Assembly: GCA_904387375.1 (NCBI GenBank)
Contig: CAJFLE010000003.1
Coordinates: 62,001-126,000, forward strand
Origin: Candidatus Protoclostridium gallicola
GTDB taxonomy: Bacteria; Bacillota; Clostridia; Christensenellales; Pumilibacteraceae
Reading direction: 5' to 3'
Length of the DNA stretch: 64,000 bases
Part shown: positions 43,864-53,173 of the stretch, one piece after another
How positions within the stretch are numbered: position 1 is the first letter of the stretch
How the letters are laid out: each line of letters opens with the position of its first letter
Notes under the pieces: model-generated
Told to the model about the DNA's origin: nothing
Seen by the model: the letters and a program-made list of their open reading frames with translations, nothing else
The model's database searches: none
Made by a program: the position numbers and the translations under genes

Positions 43864-44610
43864 TTATTTTTTAAGAGAAGCGAGATAGTCGCTCATGTCG
43901 TACATGCCCGGCGCTTTGCCGATCAGGAACGCGGCGGCCCTGAGCGAGCCGTTCGCGAATATCCTGCGGGACAGCGCGGTGTGCTTTATTTCTATCATTT
44001 CGTCGTCGCCGGCGAACAGGACGGTATGCTCGCCCACTATCGTGCCGCCGCGCACGGCGTGCACGCCTATGTCGCCCTTCCTGCGCCTGCTCTCGCCCTG
44101 CCTGCCGTAAACGATGTCGGGCTCGTAGTCCAGCCCTTCCTTTACGGCGGAAAGCATCTGCAGCGCGGTGCCGGAGGGCGCGTCGACCTTCTGGTTGTGA
44201 TGCGCCTCGATAATCTCGATGTCGAAGCCGGACAGCGCGGAAGCGAGCACGGGAAGCACGCTCTCGACCACGTTCACGCCCACGCTCATATTGGCGGAGC
44301 GGAACACGGGCACTTTCTTCGACAGCGCGTCTATGCGGGCGAGCTGTTCTTCGGAATAGCCCGTCGTGGCGATGACGGCGGGAACGCCGCGCTTTTCGGC
44401 GAGCGAAACGACGGCGTCCAGCGTGGCGGGACGGGAGAAGTCGATCACGCAGTCGTAATCTACGGTCACGTCCTCCGCTTTCGTAAATACCGGATACTGT
44501 CCGCCGGGGGTCACGTCCAGACCGCCGGCGATCTCAATGCCTTCCGCTTCGGCGGCGGAGGCTATGGCCCTGCCCATTTTTCCGTTTATGCCTACAATGA
44601 ATATTTTCAT
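43864..44610 (-). CDS. dapB: 4-hydroxy-tetrahydrodipicolinate reductase
   Basis: Reduces the DapA product to tetrahydrodipicolinate (EC 1.17.1.8), the substrate of DapL; 248 residues. The N-terminal nucleotide loop is VGINGKMGRAIA, and the catalytic/substrate motif is EAHHNQKVDAPSGTA. It starts 16 nt after the GH95-like gene, with only a weak GGGTAACGG ahead, and appears to depend on that gene's promoter. It is away from asd-dapA and outside the lysine riboswitch unit. Confidence 0.95.
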   Translation of the reverse strand: MKIFIVGINGKMGRAIASAAEAEGIEIAGGLDVTPGGQYPVFTKAEDVTVDYDCVIDFSRPATLDAVVSLAEKRGVPAVIATTGYSEEQLARIDALSKKVPVFRSANMSVGVNVVESVLPVLASALSGFDIEIIEAHHNQKVDAPSGTALQMLSAVKEGLDYEPDIVYGRQGESRRRKGDIGVHAVRGGTIVGEHTVLFAGDDEMIEIKHTALSRRIFANGSLRAAAFLIGKAPGMYDMSDYLASLKK

Positions 44611-44626
44611 AATACCGTTACCCGTG

Positions 44627-47014
44627 TCAGAATCTTATGTCCAGCGAGATCTGTTTGTTCGCCGGCAGTTTGAGCCCGCTTATGACGGCGGTCTCGGGGT
44701 CGAACTTTTCGCCGAATTTGCCTGCCTTATACGACGATCCGGCGGGCAGACGGAGGGATATTATCGCCGCCTTGCGCGCCTTTAATTTTATATTCGCGGC
44801 GCCCTTGCGCGCGTTCCACGTCAGGTTGATTTCGGCGCCAACGCGGGTCAGGAATCCGCTTGCGCTGCCGTGGTCGAACTCCTTCGGACGGGCGGGCAGC
44901 ACGGACACCGTATCGTCGGTGGACTGCACGAGCATTTCCTGCATGGCGTTGGTCACGCCCATATTTCCTTCGAGCGAATACGGCGCCCACACGTCTTCTC
45001 TGCCCACGCCCATGCCGCGCCAGTCGTTGGCGGCGAACACGAGGTTCTGCATGCTCATGGAGCGCACCATGCGGGTTATGACGTCGTACGCGTCGTCGCC
45101 GTCGCCGCCGCGGGCGAATATGTTGGCATAGTTCGCGAGAGTCGCGGACGTGAACGCTTTGCGCGCGGAGTCGAATTTCTTGTGCGCGGTCAGCGCGAAG
45201 GCGCGGACGAGATCGGGATAAGATCCGCCTACCTCGGTGCCGGGATATAAAGGATAGAACATCGCGGCGGACACGGCCTTGTCGTTGTCGGCGTAGTCGG
45301 GGTCGACGTATTCCCTGACGGTGCCGTCCGAGTTGCAGGCGTACGCGGGCACGGAAGTCAGCATGTACTCCCACTTCTGCACTTCGTCCTTATACAGGCC
45401 GGTGGCCTTGCTGCCTTTTATCAGGTTGGAAAGCAGCTCGCGCACTACGGCGAAGTCGACGGTGGCGTTGCGGGCGATTTTCAGATCCTCCCCGCCCATC
45501 GTCCAGTTGCCCGGAGTGGTGCCGGGGCTGTAAGACGGCGCCGATTCGTATCTGCCGTCCTTGATTTTGAGGAACTCCTCGTAGAACGTCACGACGTCCT
45601 TCATGAACGGCATGGCTTTGGTTTTGAGGAAGCGCTCGTCGCCCGTGAACAGATAATAGTCGTAGAACAGGCGGGAAATCCAGCCGGCGGCGGCTGTGAA
45701 ATGTATGACCGCCGGATCCGTCGTGCCCAGCGCGCCGGTGCCGTGCGCGATCACCGAAGGGATCATTATGCCGCGGCAGCCGTACAGGCGGGAAGCGTTC
45801 TTTTTCAGATCGTCGGTCACCGTCGTATAATAGTTATACACGGAGTTGACGTATTCGCACAGGTTGCCGGCGAAGATCTGGTCGTACATGGCCTGAAGGG
45901 AGCCGGACGCGTCTATGTTGGATTCGGGCGCCTTGTAATCGCCGCACCACAGTCCGTAAGGCGGGCAGGGCTGCGTCGTCGGAGACGCGCCGCATATAAG
46001 AAGGTAGCGGCCGAACGCCCACAGTTTCTCGGCGAGCGCGAGCGGCAGTTCCCCGCTCACGAACGTTTTGTCTATGAGTTCGTCCACCGGCGTGTCGCGG
46101 CCGTCTGCGTCGAGATCGATCTCGGCGGATCCGAACAGGCGCGAATGCAGCGCGGTGTGCTCTTTGAGCAGTTTGTCGTATGTAAGTTTGACCGAGGTCA
46201 GCGACGATTTTAAGTTCTTCCACTCCTTTTCGCGCTGGCTTTCGATGAACGGGCTGAGGAGCACGAGCACTTTTTCCGCGCCCCTTATGGTTATGCCGCC
46301 CGTCTGGTCCACCGTCTGCGTGCCGCCGAAGTGGTTTATGCGCGCCACGCAGCCGAAGTCGGTGCCGTTGTCCGAGCGCGCGGAAAAGTACATAAAGAAG
46401 TTCTCGTATTTCACGTTCACGCCGTCGGGCAGTTTGCTGACGGACACGGGCGTGCGCGCGTTGAACTTATCGTGCATGCCGAGCGAGAACGTCACGTCTA
46501 TGCTCTTGCTGCCCGATTTGGTTATCTCGTAGCACACGAGGCCGTTTGCGCGCGAAACGAACACCGAGCGTTCGTATTTCGTCGCCCCGTCGCGGAACAC
46601 GACGGATACCTCTCCGTTTTCCATATTCACGACGCGCTGGTAATCGCGCGCCGGTCTGTCTATCGGCATCGTGACGCGGAAGTCGCACAGCGGCAGCGGA
46701 TACGACATCAGCGGCCGGTAGTTCTTGGTTATAAGCGCGCCGGACAGAATGTCCTGGGCGCCGATCGGATTGTTCTCTTCCAGCTTCTTGCGCACCGAAG
46801 GAAGTTTGTCGGCGACGTCCTGGAGCACGCCGACGTGCCCCTGCCACCACAGGTCGCCGTGGTTTATCATGATTACGTCGTCGCCGGCGCCGCCGTATAC
46901 GGCCGCGCCAACAACGCCGTTGCCGGTCGGCAGCGCTTCGCGCCAGGTGGAACCCCACCACGACGCGGGCTTGTTGAATTTCAATGCGTTTTTGGGTTTT
47001 CTGATATTTACCAT
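44627..47014 (-). CDS. Glycoside hydrolase family 95-like protein
   Basis: 795 residues from the ATG preceded by GGGGAGG. The N-terminal WREALPTGNGVVGAAVYGG and INHGDLWWQG are the signature start of GH95 alpha-L-fucosidases; the (alpha/alpha)6 barrel follows. No signal peptide is seen, so it is probably cytoplasmic. Two catalytic regions differ from the usual pattern as I recall it: a DGNFG-type motif reads SLEGNMG (near residue 676), and the SPE-containing segment reads SYSPGTTPGN (near residue 490). Fucosidase activity is therefore uncertain; another alpha-linked sugar is possible. It forms a unit with dapB. Confidence 0.78.
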   Translation of the reverse strand: MVNIRKPKNALKFNKPASWWGSTWREALPTGNGVVGAAVYGGAGDDVIMINHGDLWWQGHVGVLQDVADKLPSVRKKLEENNPIGAQDILSGALITKNYRPLMSYPLPLCDFRVTMPIDRPARDYQRVVNMENGEVSVVFRDGATKYERSVFVSRANGLVCYEITKSGSKSIDVTFSLGMHDKFNARTPVSVSKLPDGVNVKYENFFMYFSARSDNGTDFGCVARINHFGGTQTVDQTGGITIRGAEKVLVLLSPFIESQREKEWKNLKSSLTSVKLTYDKLLKEHTALHSRLFGSAEIDLDADGRDTPVDELIDKTFVSGELPLALAEKLWAFGRYLLICGASPTTQPCPPYGLWCGDYKAPESNIDASGSLQAMYDQIFAGNLCEYVNSVYNYYTTVTDDLKKNASRLYGCRGIMIPSVIAHGTGALGTTDPAVIHFTAAAGWISRLFYDYYLFTGDERFLKTKAMPFMKDVVTFYEEFLKIKDGRYESAPSYSPGTTPGNWTMGGEDLKIARNATVDFAVVRELLSNLIKGSKATGLYKDEVQKWEYMLTSVPAYACNSDGTVREYVDPDYADNDKAVSAAMFYPLYPGTEVGGSYPDLVRAFALTAHKKFDSARKAFTSATLANYANIFARGGDGDDAYDVITRMVRSMSMQNLVFAANDWRGMGVGREDVWAPYSLEGNMGVTNAMQEMLVQSTDDTVSVLPARPKEFDHGSASGFLTRVGAEINLTWNARKGAANIKLKARKAAIISLRLPAGSSYKAGKFGEKFDPETAVISGLKLPANKQISLDIRF

Positions 47015-47077
47015 AGACAATAACCTCCCCGGACGCACGGTCGGAGCGAACCCCTCGCTATCGCCGGATACACGGAT

Positions 47078-47106
47078 ATTATAACAGTAAAGCGATTTTT
47101 TGGCAA
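47078..47106 (-). promoter_or_regulatory. Sigma-A promoter of the GH95-like gene and dapB
   Basis: TTGCCA, 17-nt spacer, TATAAT on the minus strand, about 65 nt before the ATG. Confidence 0.8.
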
Positions 47107-47167
47107 GCGGATAGTCCGAATATTCGATATAATTTTCCGGGCGTTTGTTTTACGGTATTTTTCGCGG

Positions 47168-47205
47168 AAAAACAGTCCCGGATACGTGCGGATCAGGGAC
47201 TGTTT
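47168..47205 (-). terminator. Terminator after the vWA lipoprotein gene
   Basis: AAACAGTCCC pairs with GGGACTGTTTTT around a 16-nt loop on the minus strand, about 50 nt past the stop. Confidence 0.85.
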
Positions 47206-47254
47206 GAATTTTCATTCATCTTCTGACTTATTTTGCTTGTTTTATGGCAGCGGG

Positions 47255-48790
47255 TCAGCCGGCAGACGCGCCGCCCGGCTCCGCAACCGTATCGTACAGC
47301 CCGCTCTCCTTGGCGAGCGATACGATTTCGCGGAATTCCTGTCTGTACATGTCGCCCGCGATGTAATCTCCCAGATCGTCCAAACGGGCGAGCACGCTGC
47401 CGAGCGAAGCGGAGCCGCGGTACTGCGACTGACGGAGCACGAGAGCGAATTCCGCCACGCAGGCGGCGAACCGGGTATCGTCAGTGCAGGCTTCGTCACC
47501 GTCAACGGCGAGCGTGACTTCGCGGTTTACGTTCCCGGCGTCGCGGTAGCGCACGGCGACGTCGGCGAGCGGGCCGCCCGCCCCGGAATCAACAAGTTCG
47601 AGTTCGTACATGACGGTCACGCAGAGGTTGCTGCCTATCTCGCCCGTGTCCTTTTCGGGATTGTCGAAATCGTCCTCCGAAATAGTTTTCATATCGTAGC
47701 CGAGCAGGCGGTAGGACGATACGGCGTCGGCATTGAAAGTAACGCCAGCCTTGGCGTCGGAAGCCACGGTGTAGAGGGTGCCGGCAAGTTCCTCGGTGAA
47801 CACCTTTTCCGCTTCGAGCTGCGTATCGATATACGAATAGTTGCCGTTGCCGTTCAGCGCGAGCGTCTGCATCAGATCGTCGCGGGTGTTGCCCAGCCCG
47901 ACGCCGACGACGGAGAGCGCGATACCGCTCTTCGCTTTGTCCTGAATGAACTCGGTCAGCTGATCGAGATCTGAAATTCCGACGTTGAAATCGCCGTCGG
48001 TGAGAATGATCACGCGGTTATTGCCGCCCTCGGCGCGGTGAGCCTCCGCCTGCTCGTAAGCGCGCTGCAATCCGTCAGAGCCGCTCGTCGAGCCGTACGC
48101 CGTAAGCCGCGACAGCGCGCCGCGTATTTCCGTCTTGCCGCTTTCGGTCGCCGCCGTGCTTTCGAGCACCGTTTCCACGCCGCTCGCATACGTCACTACG
48201 GACACCCTGTCCCCGTCGCCCAGTCCGTCCACGAGTTTGTTCGCGCCGTATTTGACGAGTTCGAGACGGCTCATGCCTTCGTAGCCGTAAACGTAACTGC
48301 CCATGGAACCGGAAACGTCCACGAGAAGGACGTAGTTCGCGTCGCCGGAAGCAACGGCTTCCTCCGTCCGGATGCCCACGGTCATCAACTTATGTTCGCC
48401 GTTCCACGGACAATCCGAAAGATAAGCGGATACACCGACCGCCTCGCCGTCGGCGGGTGCGGGATAGTCGTAGTCGAAATAGTTGACCATTTCTTCCAGC
48501 CGCACCGAATCGGGCGAAACGGCAAGCCCCTGCTTTATCTGAGCGCGGACAAGCGAGTATCCGGCGGTGTTGCGGTCGAGCGAAAAGTAGGACGACGGCG
48601 TTTCGCCTACATCGGAAAATCCCTGTTCGACGACGCTGTCGTACGCGTAGTTTTCGCCGTCGGCTATCCACGGCGCAGTCGCATAACCGCCGGAACCCTC
48701 GTCGGTAGAGCCGTTAAACCTGCCGCATCCGCAGAGCACGGCAATGACGGTGACGACGCATAATAATACGGATATGATAAGTTTTTTCAT
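47255..48790 (-). CDS. vWA-domain lipoprotein (YfbK-like)
   Basis: 511 residues. A lipoprotein signal ends in the lipobox LCGC (Cys22). A YfbK-type N-terminal domain (residues 45-130, SYFSLDRNTAGYSLVR) precedes a von Willebrand A domain with an intact MIDAS, DVSGSMG at 158-164 and a later TDGDFNVG. The C-terminal part matches the YfbK DUF3520-like region. It would be anchored outside the membrane and bind a protein partner through a divalent metal. It lies downstream of an ECF sigma and an anti-sigma-like gene and carries the same promoter-like motif as the latter, so it is probably a regulon member. Confidence 0.88.
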   Translation of the reverse strand: MKKLIISVLLCVVTVIAVLCGCGRFNGSTDEGSGGYATAPWIADGENYAYDSVVEQGFSDVGETPSSYFSLDRNTAGYSLVRAQIKQGLAVSPDSVRLEEMVNYFDYDYPAPADGEAVGVSAYLSDCPWNGEHKLMTVGIRTEEAVASGDANYVLLVDVSGSMGSYVYGYEGMSRLELVKYGANKLVDGLGDGDRVSVVTYASGVETVLESTAATESGKTEIRGALSRLTAYGSTSGSDGLQRAYEQAEAHRAEGGNNRVIILTDGDFNVGISDLDQLTEFIQDKAKSGIALSVVGVGLGNTRDDLMQTLALNGNGNYSYIDTQLEAEKVFTEELAGTLYTVASDAKAGVTFNADAVSSYRLLGYDMKTISEDDFDNPEKDTGEIGSNLCVTVMYELELVDSGAGGPLADVAVRYRDAGNVNREVTLAVDGDEACTDDTRFAACVAEFALVLRQSQYRGSASLGSVLARLDDLGDYIAGDMYRQEFREIVSLAKESGLYDTVAEPGGASAG

Positions 48791-48810
48791 GCTCTTTTTC
48801 CTCCTGACAC

Positions 48811-48841
48811 CATTACAACGTCCGTGCCGGCGTTTTGTCCC
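48811..48841 (-). promoter_or_regulatory. Candidate ECF-sigma promoter upstream of the vWA gene
   Basis: Minus-strand GGGACAAAA, 12 nt, CGTTGTAATG. The same pair of blocks recurs at 49580-49611, and GGGAC to CGTT spacing (16 nt) is that of ECF promoters. An AGGAGG site follows before the ATG. Confidence 0.55.
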
Positions 48842-48868
48842 GCATTTTACGAAAACTTTTTGATTTTT

Positions 48869-49582
48869 TCAGGAATTTTCCGCAAGCAGATTCAAAAGGA
48901 AGAATACGGCGCCTTCGCTGCGGCTCATGACGGTCATATAGCAGTCTGCCGAGGGCAGCGAAAGCCGGGCGTCGGAAACATATTCCCCGTTAACGTACTG
49001 CGTCGAATACGTATAGGAACGGCCGGCGGCAGAACCTTCGTAGGGCAGCCGCTCATACGTTTTGAATTCTTCGGGAATACTCTCTCCGCCCGTAAGATCG
49101 ATGTAAAGATCTCCTTCCCAAAAGAAAGTATCGTACAGATATTTCAGGCTCGCGCCTATGAGAACGTCCTCCCCGTCAACGGAGTAGAGCGTATAGTCCG
49201 CCTGCGCGTTGTCCGCCCATTCGAAGGGCTCGAGCGCGCTCATAACCCCGCCGTACGTCTGCGAAAGACCGGCGTACGTCGCTTCTTCCGTCTGCGCCGA
49301 CGAAAGCGCGTAGTACGAAGCGGCTCCGGACGGCGCTTCGGGCGACGGAGACTCGTCGCCGCGCATTCCGAACACTATACCCACGGAAACGATGCAGGCG
49401 ACGAGAAGGCACGCGAAAGCGGAAGCGGCTTTCAGGAAAATCACTCCTCCGCTTCTTTCGCGCACCGACCGGGAAAGCGCGCGCTTTGCCTGCGTCAGAT
49501 CGCAGTGCGGCGCCTCGCAGCCTTCGAAGTATTCGTCGAACGCACGTCCGATTGTTTCGTCTTTTTTCATCTTCTTCATCAT
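48869..49582 (-). CDS. Anti-sigma-like single-pass membrane protein
   Basis: 237 residues. A cytoplasmic N-terminus of about 45 residues (with CEAPHCDLTQAK) is followed by one membrane helix (about 48-72, ASAFACLLVACIVSVGIVFG) and an outside domain of about 165 residues rich in Tyr, Ser and Glu. Its position 10 nt after an ECF sigma gene and its topology suggest an anti-sigma factor that senses a surface signal. No zinc-binding anti-sigma motif is obvious. The ATG coincides with the end of the promoter-like motif, and no ribosome site is near it. Confidence 0.65.
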   Translation of the reverse strand: MMKKMKKDETIGRAFDEYFEGCEAPHCDLTQAKRALSRSVRERSGGVIFLKAASAFACLLVACIVSVGIVFGMRGDESPSPEAPSGAASYYALSSAQTEEATYAGLSQTYGGVMSALEPFEWADNAQADYTLYSVDGEDVLIGASLKYLYDTFFWEGDLYIDLTGGESIPEEFKTYERLPYEGSAAGRSYTYSTQYVNGEYVSDARLSLPSADCYMTVMSRSEGAVFFLLNLLAENS

Positions 49583-49611
49583 TACAACGTTTTTACTCCC
49601 CCTTTTGTCCC
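49580..49611 (-). promoter_or_regulatory. Second copy of the candidate ECF-sigma promoter motif
   Basis: Minus-strand GGGACAAAA, 13 nt, CGTTGTAATG. The final ATG of the motif is the start codon of the anti-sigma-like gene, so a transcript starting here would be leaderless or would begin inside the gene. Confidence 0.45.
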
Positions 49612-50144
49612 TCTGAGAGCAAAATACGCAATTTTTCTTCGGCGGAAGCCGTCTGCCGCTGCACCGCGGACTTGCTTATTCCCGTTTCCTTTGCGATCTC
49701 GCGCACCGTAAAGTCAAGATAGTAGCGATAATAAATCAGCCTGCGCTCGTCCGGAGTCAGCGTGCGTACGGCGGTTTCGAGCGCTGCCGCGCGCTCGATG
49801 CGCGCGGGGTCGTACCGTTCGTCGGTAAGGTGAAAGAACGCGTCGATATCCTCTTCGGCGCGCCTTTTTCTCCAGCGCAGATAATCGAAAGCGCAGTTGC
49901 GGACGATGCGCATGACGAATGCATAGCCGTTCGTGCCCGGGCGGTAGCCTCTTATACCGCCGGCGAGCTTGACGAAGCTGTCGCTCACGACGTCCTCGGC
50001 GTCTGCGGCGTTTTTGACTATGCCGCGGGCGAGCGCGAACATACGCCCGGAAATGCGGAAATAAATGCCGTCGAGGGCATCCGCGTCGCCGCCGCGCAGC
50101 GCCTGCAAAAGTTTATTGAGTTGTTCCAGTTCCGCAGGCTCCAT
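49593..50144 (-). CDS. ECF-family RNA polymerase sigma factor
   Basis: 183 residues from the ATG chosen here; an earlier TTG ten codons upstream is possible. Region 2 is ADAEDVVSDSFVKLAGG with NCAFDYLRWRKRR. Region 4 is LTPDERRLIYYRYYLDFTVREIA followed by the helix-turn-helix ETGISKSAVQRQ. It would direct polymerase to a small regulon, probably including the anti-sigma-like and vWA genes just downstream. A GGCGAGG stretch lies unusually close to the ATG. Confidence 0.88.
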   Translation of the reverse strand: MEPAELEQLNKLLQALRGGDADALDGIYFRISGRMFALARGIVKNAADAEDVVSDSFVKLAGGIRGYRPGTNGYAFVMRIVRNCAFDYLRWRKRRAEEDIDAFFHLTDERYDPARIERAAALETAVRTLTPDERRLIYYRYYLDFTVREIAKETGISKSAVQRQTASAEEKLRILLSEGQKGE

Positions 50145-50172
50145 CTCTCCTCGCCGGCCGTCCGTGACGGTC

Positions 50173-50210
50173 AAAACGGCAAAGAGCGGATTACACCGAA
50201 CCCGCTCTTT
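50173..50210 (-). terminator. Terminator after the M28-like gene
   Basis: AAAGAGCGG pairs with CCGCTCTTT around a 12-nt loop and is followed by GCCGTTTT on the minus strand. Confidence 0.65.
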
Positions 50211-50274
50211 TTCCGAATTGCTTTCGCATTATATGTGTTGTTATGGGTTCTGCCTCCTCTGTCGGCAGAGAGCG

Positions 50275-53037
50275 TCATCCTCTGATGATAACGCCGACTT
50301 TGATTTCTTTCCCGAGATCGTAGAAGAATTCGTGCATATCCGAGAACTGCTCGTAAGCGTAGTTGAGCGCATACGGCATGTTGTTGTAGTCGTAACTCTT
50401 GCAGTACTCGTAGCCGCTTACCGTGATGCTGGACGCAGACGTTTCGACGGTGATCGTGCACGCGCCGTAGCCGTACGGCAGCGCCACTTCGACGTCGGAA
50501 GCCGGGCTGTCGAACGTGAGCGAGAAGTCGTCCTCGCCGTTCTTAGAAACCGTTATCGTATCGCCTGCGGCAAGTCCGCTCAGCGTCATTTTGACCTGCG
50601 AGTTGGACGAATATGTCGGGTTCACGTCTATGGTATAGCCGGTGCCCTCGACGGTGTTTCGCGTGAACAGGCCCGGTTCGGTATTGTACGACGGCATGCT
50701 CGATGTGTTGACGTTCATTCTGTAAGCGCCGAAGGTTTCGTCCCACGTCCATTCCCAGTAATCGTAACCGTCGAGATATTTGAGCGTCTGATACACCGCC
50801 TCGTCCTTGATGAGCCAGGAATATCTGCTCGTGGAACTCGTCGACGCGTCGATATAGCAGACGACGGCGTCGTCGTATATCGAATCGGCAATGTCGGTCT
50901 GACGGTAGTCGTAGCTCTGGAGATAGTTGACGCTTTCGTTTGCGTTGATCTTGGCGCTGACGGGCGCGGCTATGAGCATGGCGACCACGGCTATTACGAG
51001 CAGCACCGTCACGCCGAACCAGTTGTGGTAATTCCACGACACTTTGCGGCTGACCACCCTGGTTTCGGACACCGTTTCGAACTTGCCCTTCTTGACCGCG
51101 TCTTCCCTGTCCTCCACCACGGTTTCCACGACGGGTATCGTGTGCTTGGGCAGTTTATAGAACGCGTCGGACAGCACGGGCTGGAGATAGTCGAAGTACG
51201 GAGTGATCGACGAGAGCAGCAACGCGATCGATACGAGCAGGAACGGCATCGCCACGGTGGCGAACATGTTGCCGATCATGAGCGTGACCTGGATAAGGAA
51301 AGGCAGTCCGAACATCGCGGGGATCGTATAGAGGAACAGTCTCTCGATACCGAAACCGCACTTTCTTCTGAAAGTATCTTTAAGCAGCGTGTTTACCAGC
51401 ATTACGACGCCGTTGGCAACCGCGATGAAGAGATATGCCAGCGAGCCCGCCGGGAACACGAAGCCGAATACGGCTGCGGTGAGCATCTGAAGCAATGCGC
51501 CTCCGCGCACGCAGTCGCCCGCCTTGATTTTGAAACCGCGTTTGATTGCCGGGAACAGGCCGAACTGAACGGCCGCGGCGAAAACGATCGCGGGAACGAG
51601 GATCGCCGGAGTGAGCAGATGGGCGCCCACGAGCATATTCATGGTCACGGGGCCGAACGCGACGGCGAGCAGACCGATGATGAAGTATACGGCGAAGTAT
51701 GCGGCAAGCGAGAGCGCAAGCGCGAGAAGCACGCCGCCCGCGCCTTTAAGCGCGGCTTCCGGTCCGAACGCCTTTTTCTTCAGCGCCGCGAACATGTTGA
51801 CCGCTATGAGAACCAGCACTACTGCGGCAAGCACGTATACAGCCGCCCCGGGAACGCCCACGCCCGCGCCGAGATAGGTCGCGGAGGCGGATTCGAGCCC
51901 CGCGCCCATGGCGCTTATGTCGGCGTTACCGAAATAGTCGGCCAGACCTTCCATTGCCGACGCGTACTGCGCGGTCACGGAAGAAGTCACGTTATCCAGA
52001 GTATCGTATTTGGTTCCGGCGTCAACCGCGCCCGCGGTCGTCATGAAGTTGAGCGCGGGAACGGTCCATGTTTCGCTCTGTTTGTTATAGAAAATATCGA
52101 AGTCGGACGTCAGCCCGCCGTCTTCCATAAGCGCGGCTACCGACGAATCGGTGCGCACGGAAGCTGAGGACGCGAGATATCCGCTCATCACGTCCGAATC
52201 GCCGTCGGTGGTCTGCACTATCGTGAGCGCTCCGCCCGCGGTGATCGCGTCGAAATTGAAGGCGACGCTTACTCTCGACCACACGTTGTCGAAGCCGACG
52301 AACTGGTTCTTGAACGCGTACGCGCCCACGCTGTCCTCGTATCTGCCGTCGGTGATGACGAACACGAGGTCGTTCGTATATTCCCTGCCGCCCGTGACGA
52401 TCTCGTCAATAACCGCGATCATTGCGGCGACGGAAGACGCCGACGACGCGCCGACGGAACCGCTGTTCGAATCGTAGTGCGTCATGAAGAGCACTGCGTC
52501 GCGCGTACCTTCGCCGGTGCCGGGCACTATGACGACGAAGTTCTTTACCTGACGGGAAGCGTAGATAAAGCCTTCCTTGCCCGCGTCGTCCTCGTCCGTC
52601 ATGTCGCCCACCGTGTCGAGGTCGACGGTAAGGTCGAGTCTCTCGAAATCCTGAACGGTAAACGTCGGAGAATCGTTAGATACCGAGGCGGTAATCTTCT
52701 GGTCGTCGCTCGTCTTGTCCGCCGCGTCGTTCGCCTTTTCGGCAGCGACATAAGTCAGCCCTTCGACGGAGGACAGAAATCCTCTGATCGTGTCGGCTGC
52801 GTCGTTGGTCGTACCGGCGTACTGATTGCGCTCGCCCGCGGCGAGAACCGCGGCGTAATCGGTATGAGCCGCTTCGGCGTCGACGGACGTCGAAACCGAC
52901 GCTCCCGAAAAATAGTATGTCACAAAAGAGAATATCAGCAGCACCGCGCACACGACCGCGAGAACCGTATAATATACGGCCCCGAAAGTCTTCGGAACGC
53001 GCGCCGCGGTTTTACCAACGTTTTGCTCTTCCTTCAT
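50275..53037 (-). CDS. Multi-pass membrane protein with degenerate M28 peptidase domain
   Basis: 920 residues. A first membrane helix (about 20-43) leads to an outside M28-type aminopeptidase fold (about 60-385). About nine further membrane helices (390-720) and an outside beta-rich domain (725-920) follow. The M28 zinc site is largely gone: THYDS keeps His187 and Asp189, but GADD reads GASS (196-199) and the catalytic TDGEE reads TDGRY (229-233). The layout recalls M28 membrane proteins of the ERMP1/Fxna kind. It is likely a non-peptidase that binds peptides or partners. Its own promoter and a terminator set it apart from the sigma group. Confidence 0.75.
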   Translation of the reverse strand: MKEEQNVGKTAARVPKTFGAVYYTVLAVVCAVLLIFSFVTYYFSGASVSTSVDAEAAHTDYAAVLAAGERNQYAGTTNDAADTIRGFLSSVEGLTYVAAEKANDAADKTSDDQKITASVSNDSPTFTVQDFERLDLTVDLDTVGDMTDEDDAGKEGFIYASRQVKNFVVIVPGTGEGTRDAVLFMTHYDSNSGSVGASSASSVAAMIAVIDEIVTGGREYTNDLVFVITDGRYEDSVGAYAFKNQFVGFDNVWSRVSVAFNFDAITAGGALTIVQTTDGDSDVMSGYLASSASVRTDSSVAALMEDGGLTSDFDIFYNKQSETWTVPALNFMTTAGAVDAGTKYDTLDNVTSSVTAQYASAMEGLADYFGNADISAMGAGLESASATYLGAGVGVPGAAVYVLAAVVLVLIAVNMFAALKKKAFGPEAALKGAGGVLLALALSLAAYFAVYFIIGLLAVAFGPVTMNMLVGAHLLTPAILVPAIVFAAAVQFGLFPAIKRGFKIKAGDCVRGGALLQMLTAAVFGFVFPAGSLAYLFIAVANGVVMLVNTLLKDTFRRKCGFGIERLFLYTIPAMFGLPFLIQVTLMIGNMFATVAMPFLLVSIALLLSSITPYFDYLQPVLSDAFYKLPKHTIPVVETVVEDREDAVKKGKFETVSETRVVSRKVSWNYHNWFGVTVLLVIAVVAMLIAAPVSAKINANESVNYLQSYDYRQTDIADSIYDDAVVCYIDASTSSTSRYSWLIKDEAVYQTLKYLDGYDYWEWTWDETFGAYRMNVNTSSMPSYNTEPGLFTRNTVEGTGYTIDVNPTYSSNSQVKMTLSGLAAGDTITVSKNGEDDFSLTFDSPASDVEVALPYGYGACTITVETSASSITVSGYEYCKSYDYNNMPYALNYAYEQFSDMHEFFYDLGKEIKVGVIIRG

Positions 53038-53087
53038 GTAGCATTTCCTCTCTTTAAGTTCCGGCTTTTTACGCCGCTATCCGTAAT

Positions 53088-53116
53088 ATTCTATCATACC
53101 GCACACGTTTTTTCAA
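53088..53116 (-). promoter_or_regulatory. Sigma-A promoter of the M28-like gene
   Basis: TTGAAA, 17-nt spacer, TAGAAT on the minus strand, about 50 nt before the ATG, with AGAGGAAA as ribosome site. Confidence 0.75.
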
Positions 53117-53173
53117 ACTGTTTTGGGGTACTTTTTCCTTTATTATATAAATTTTTTGCCTGCTCCGGCTCCG

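Noticed and set aside
50065..52167. 700-codon plus-strand frame opposite the M28-like gene
   Set aside because: Composition is typical of an antisense shadow and it crosses the sigma-factor start and a terminator; the minus-strand membrane protein explains the region.
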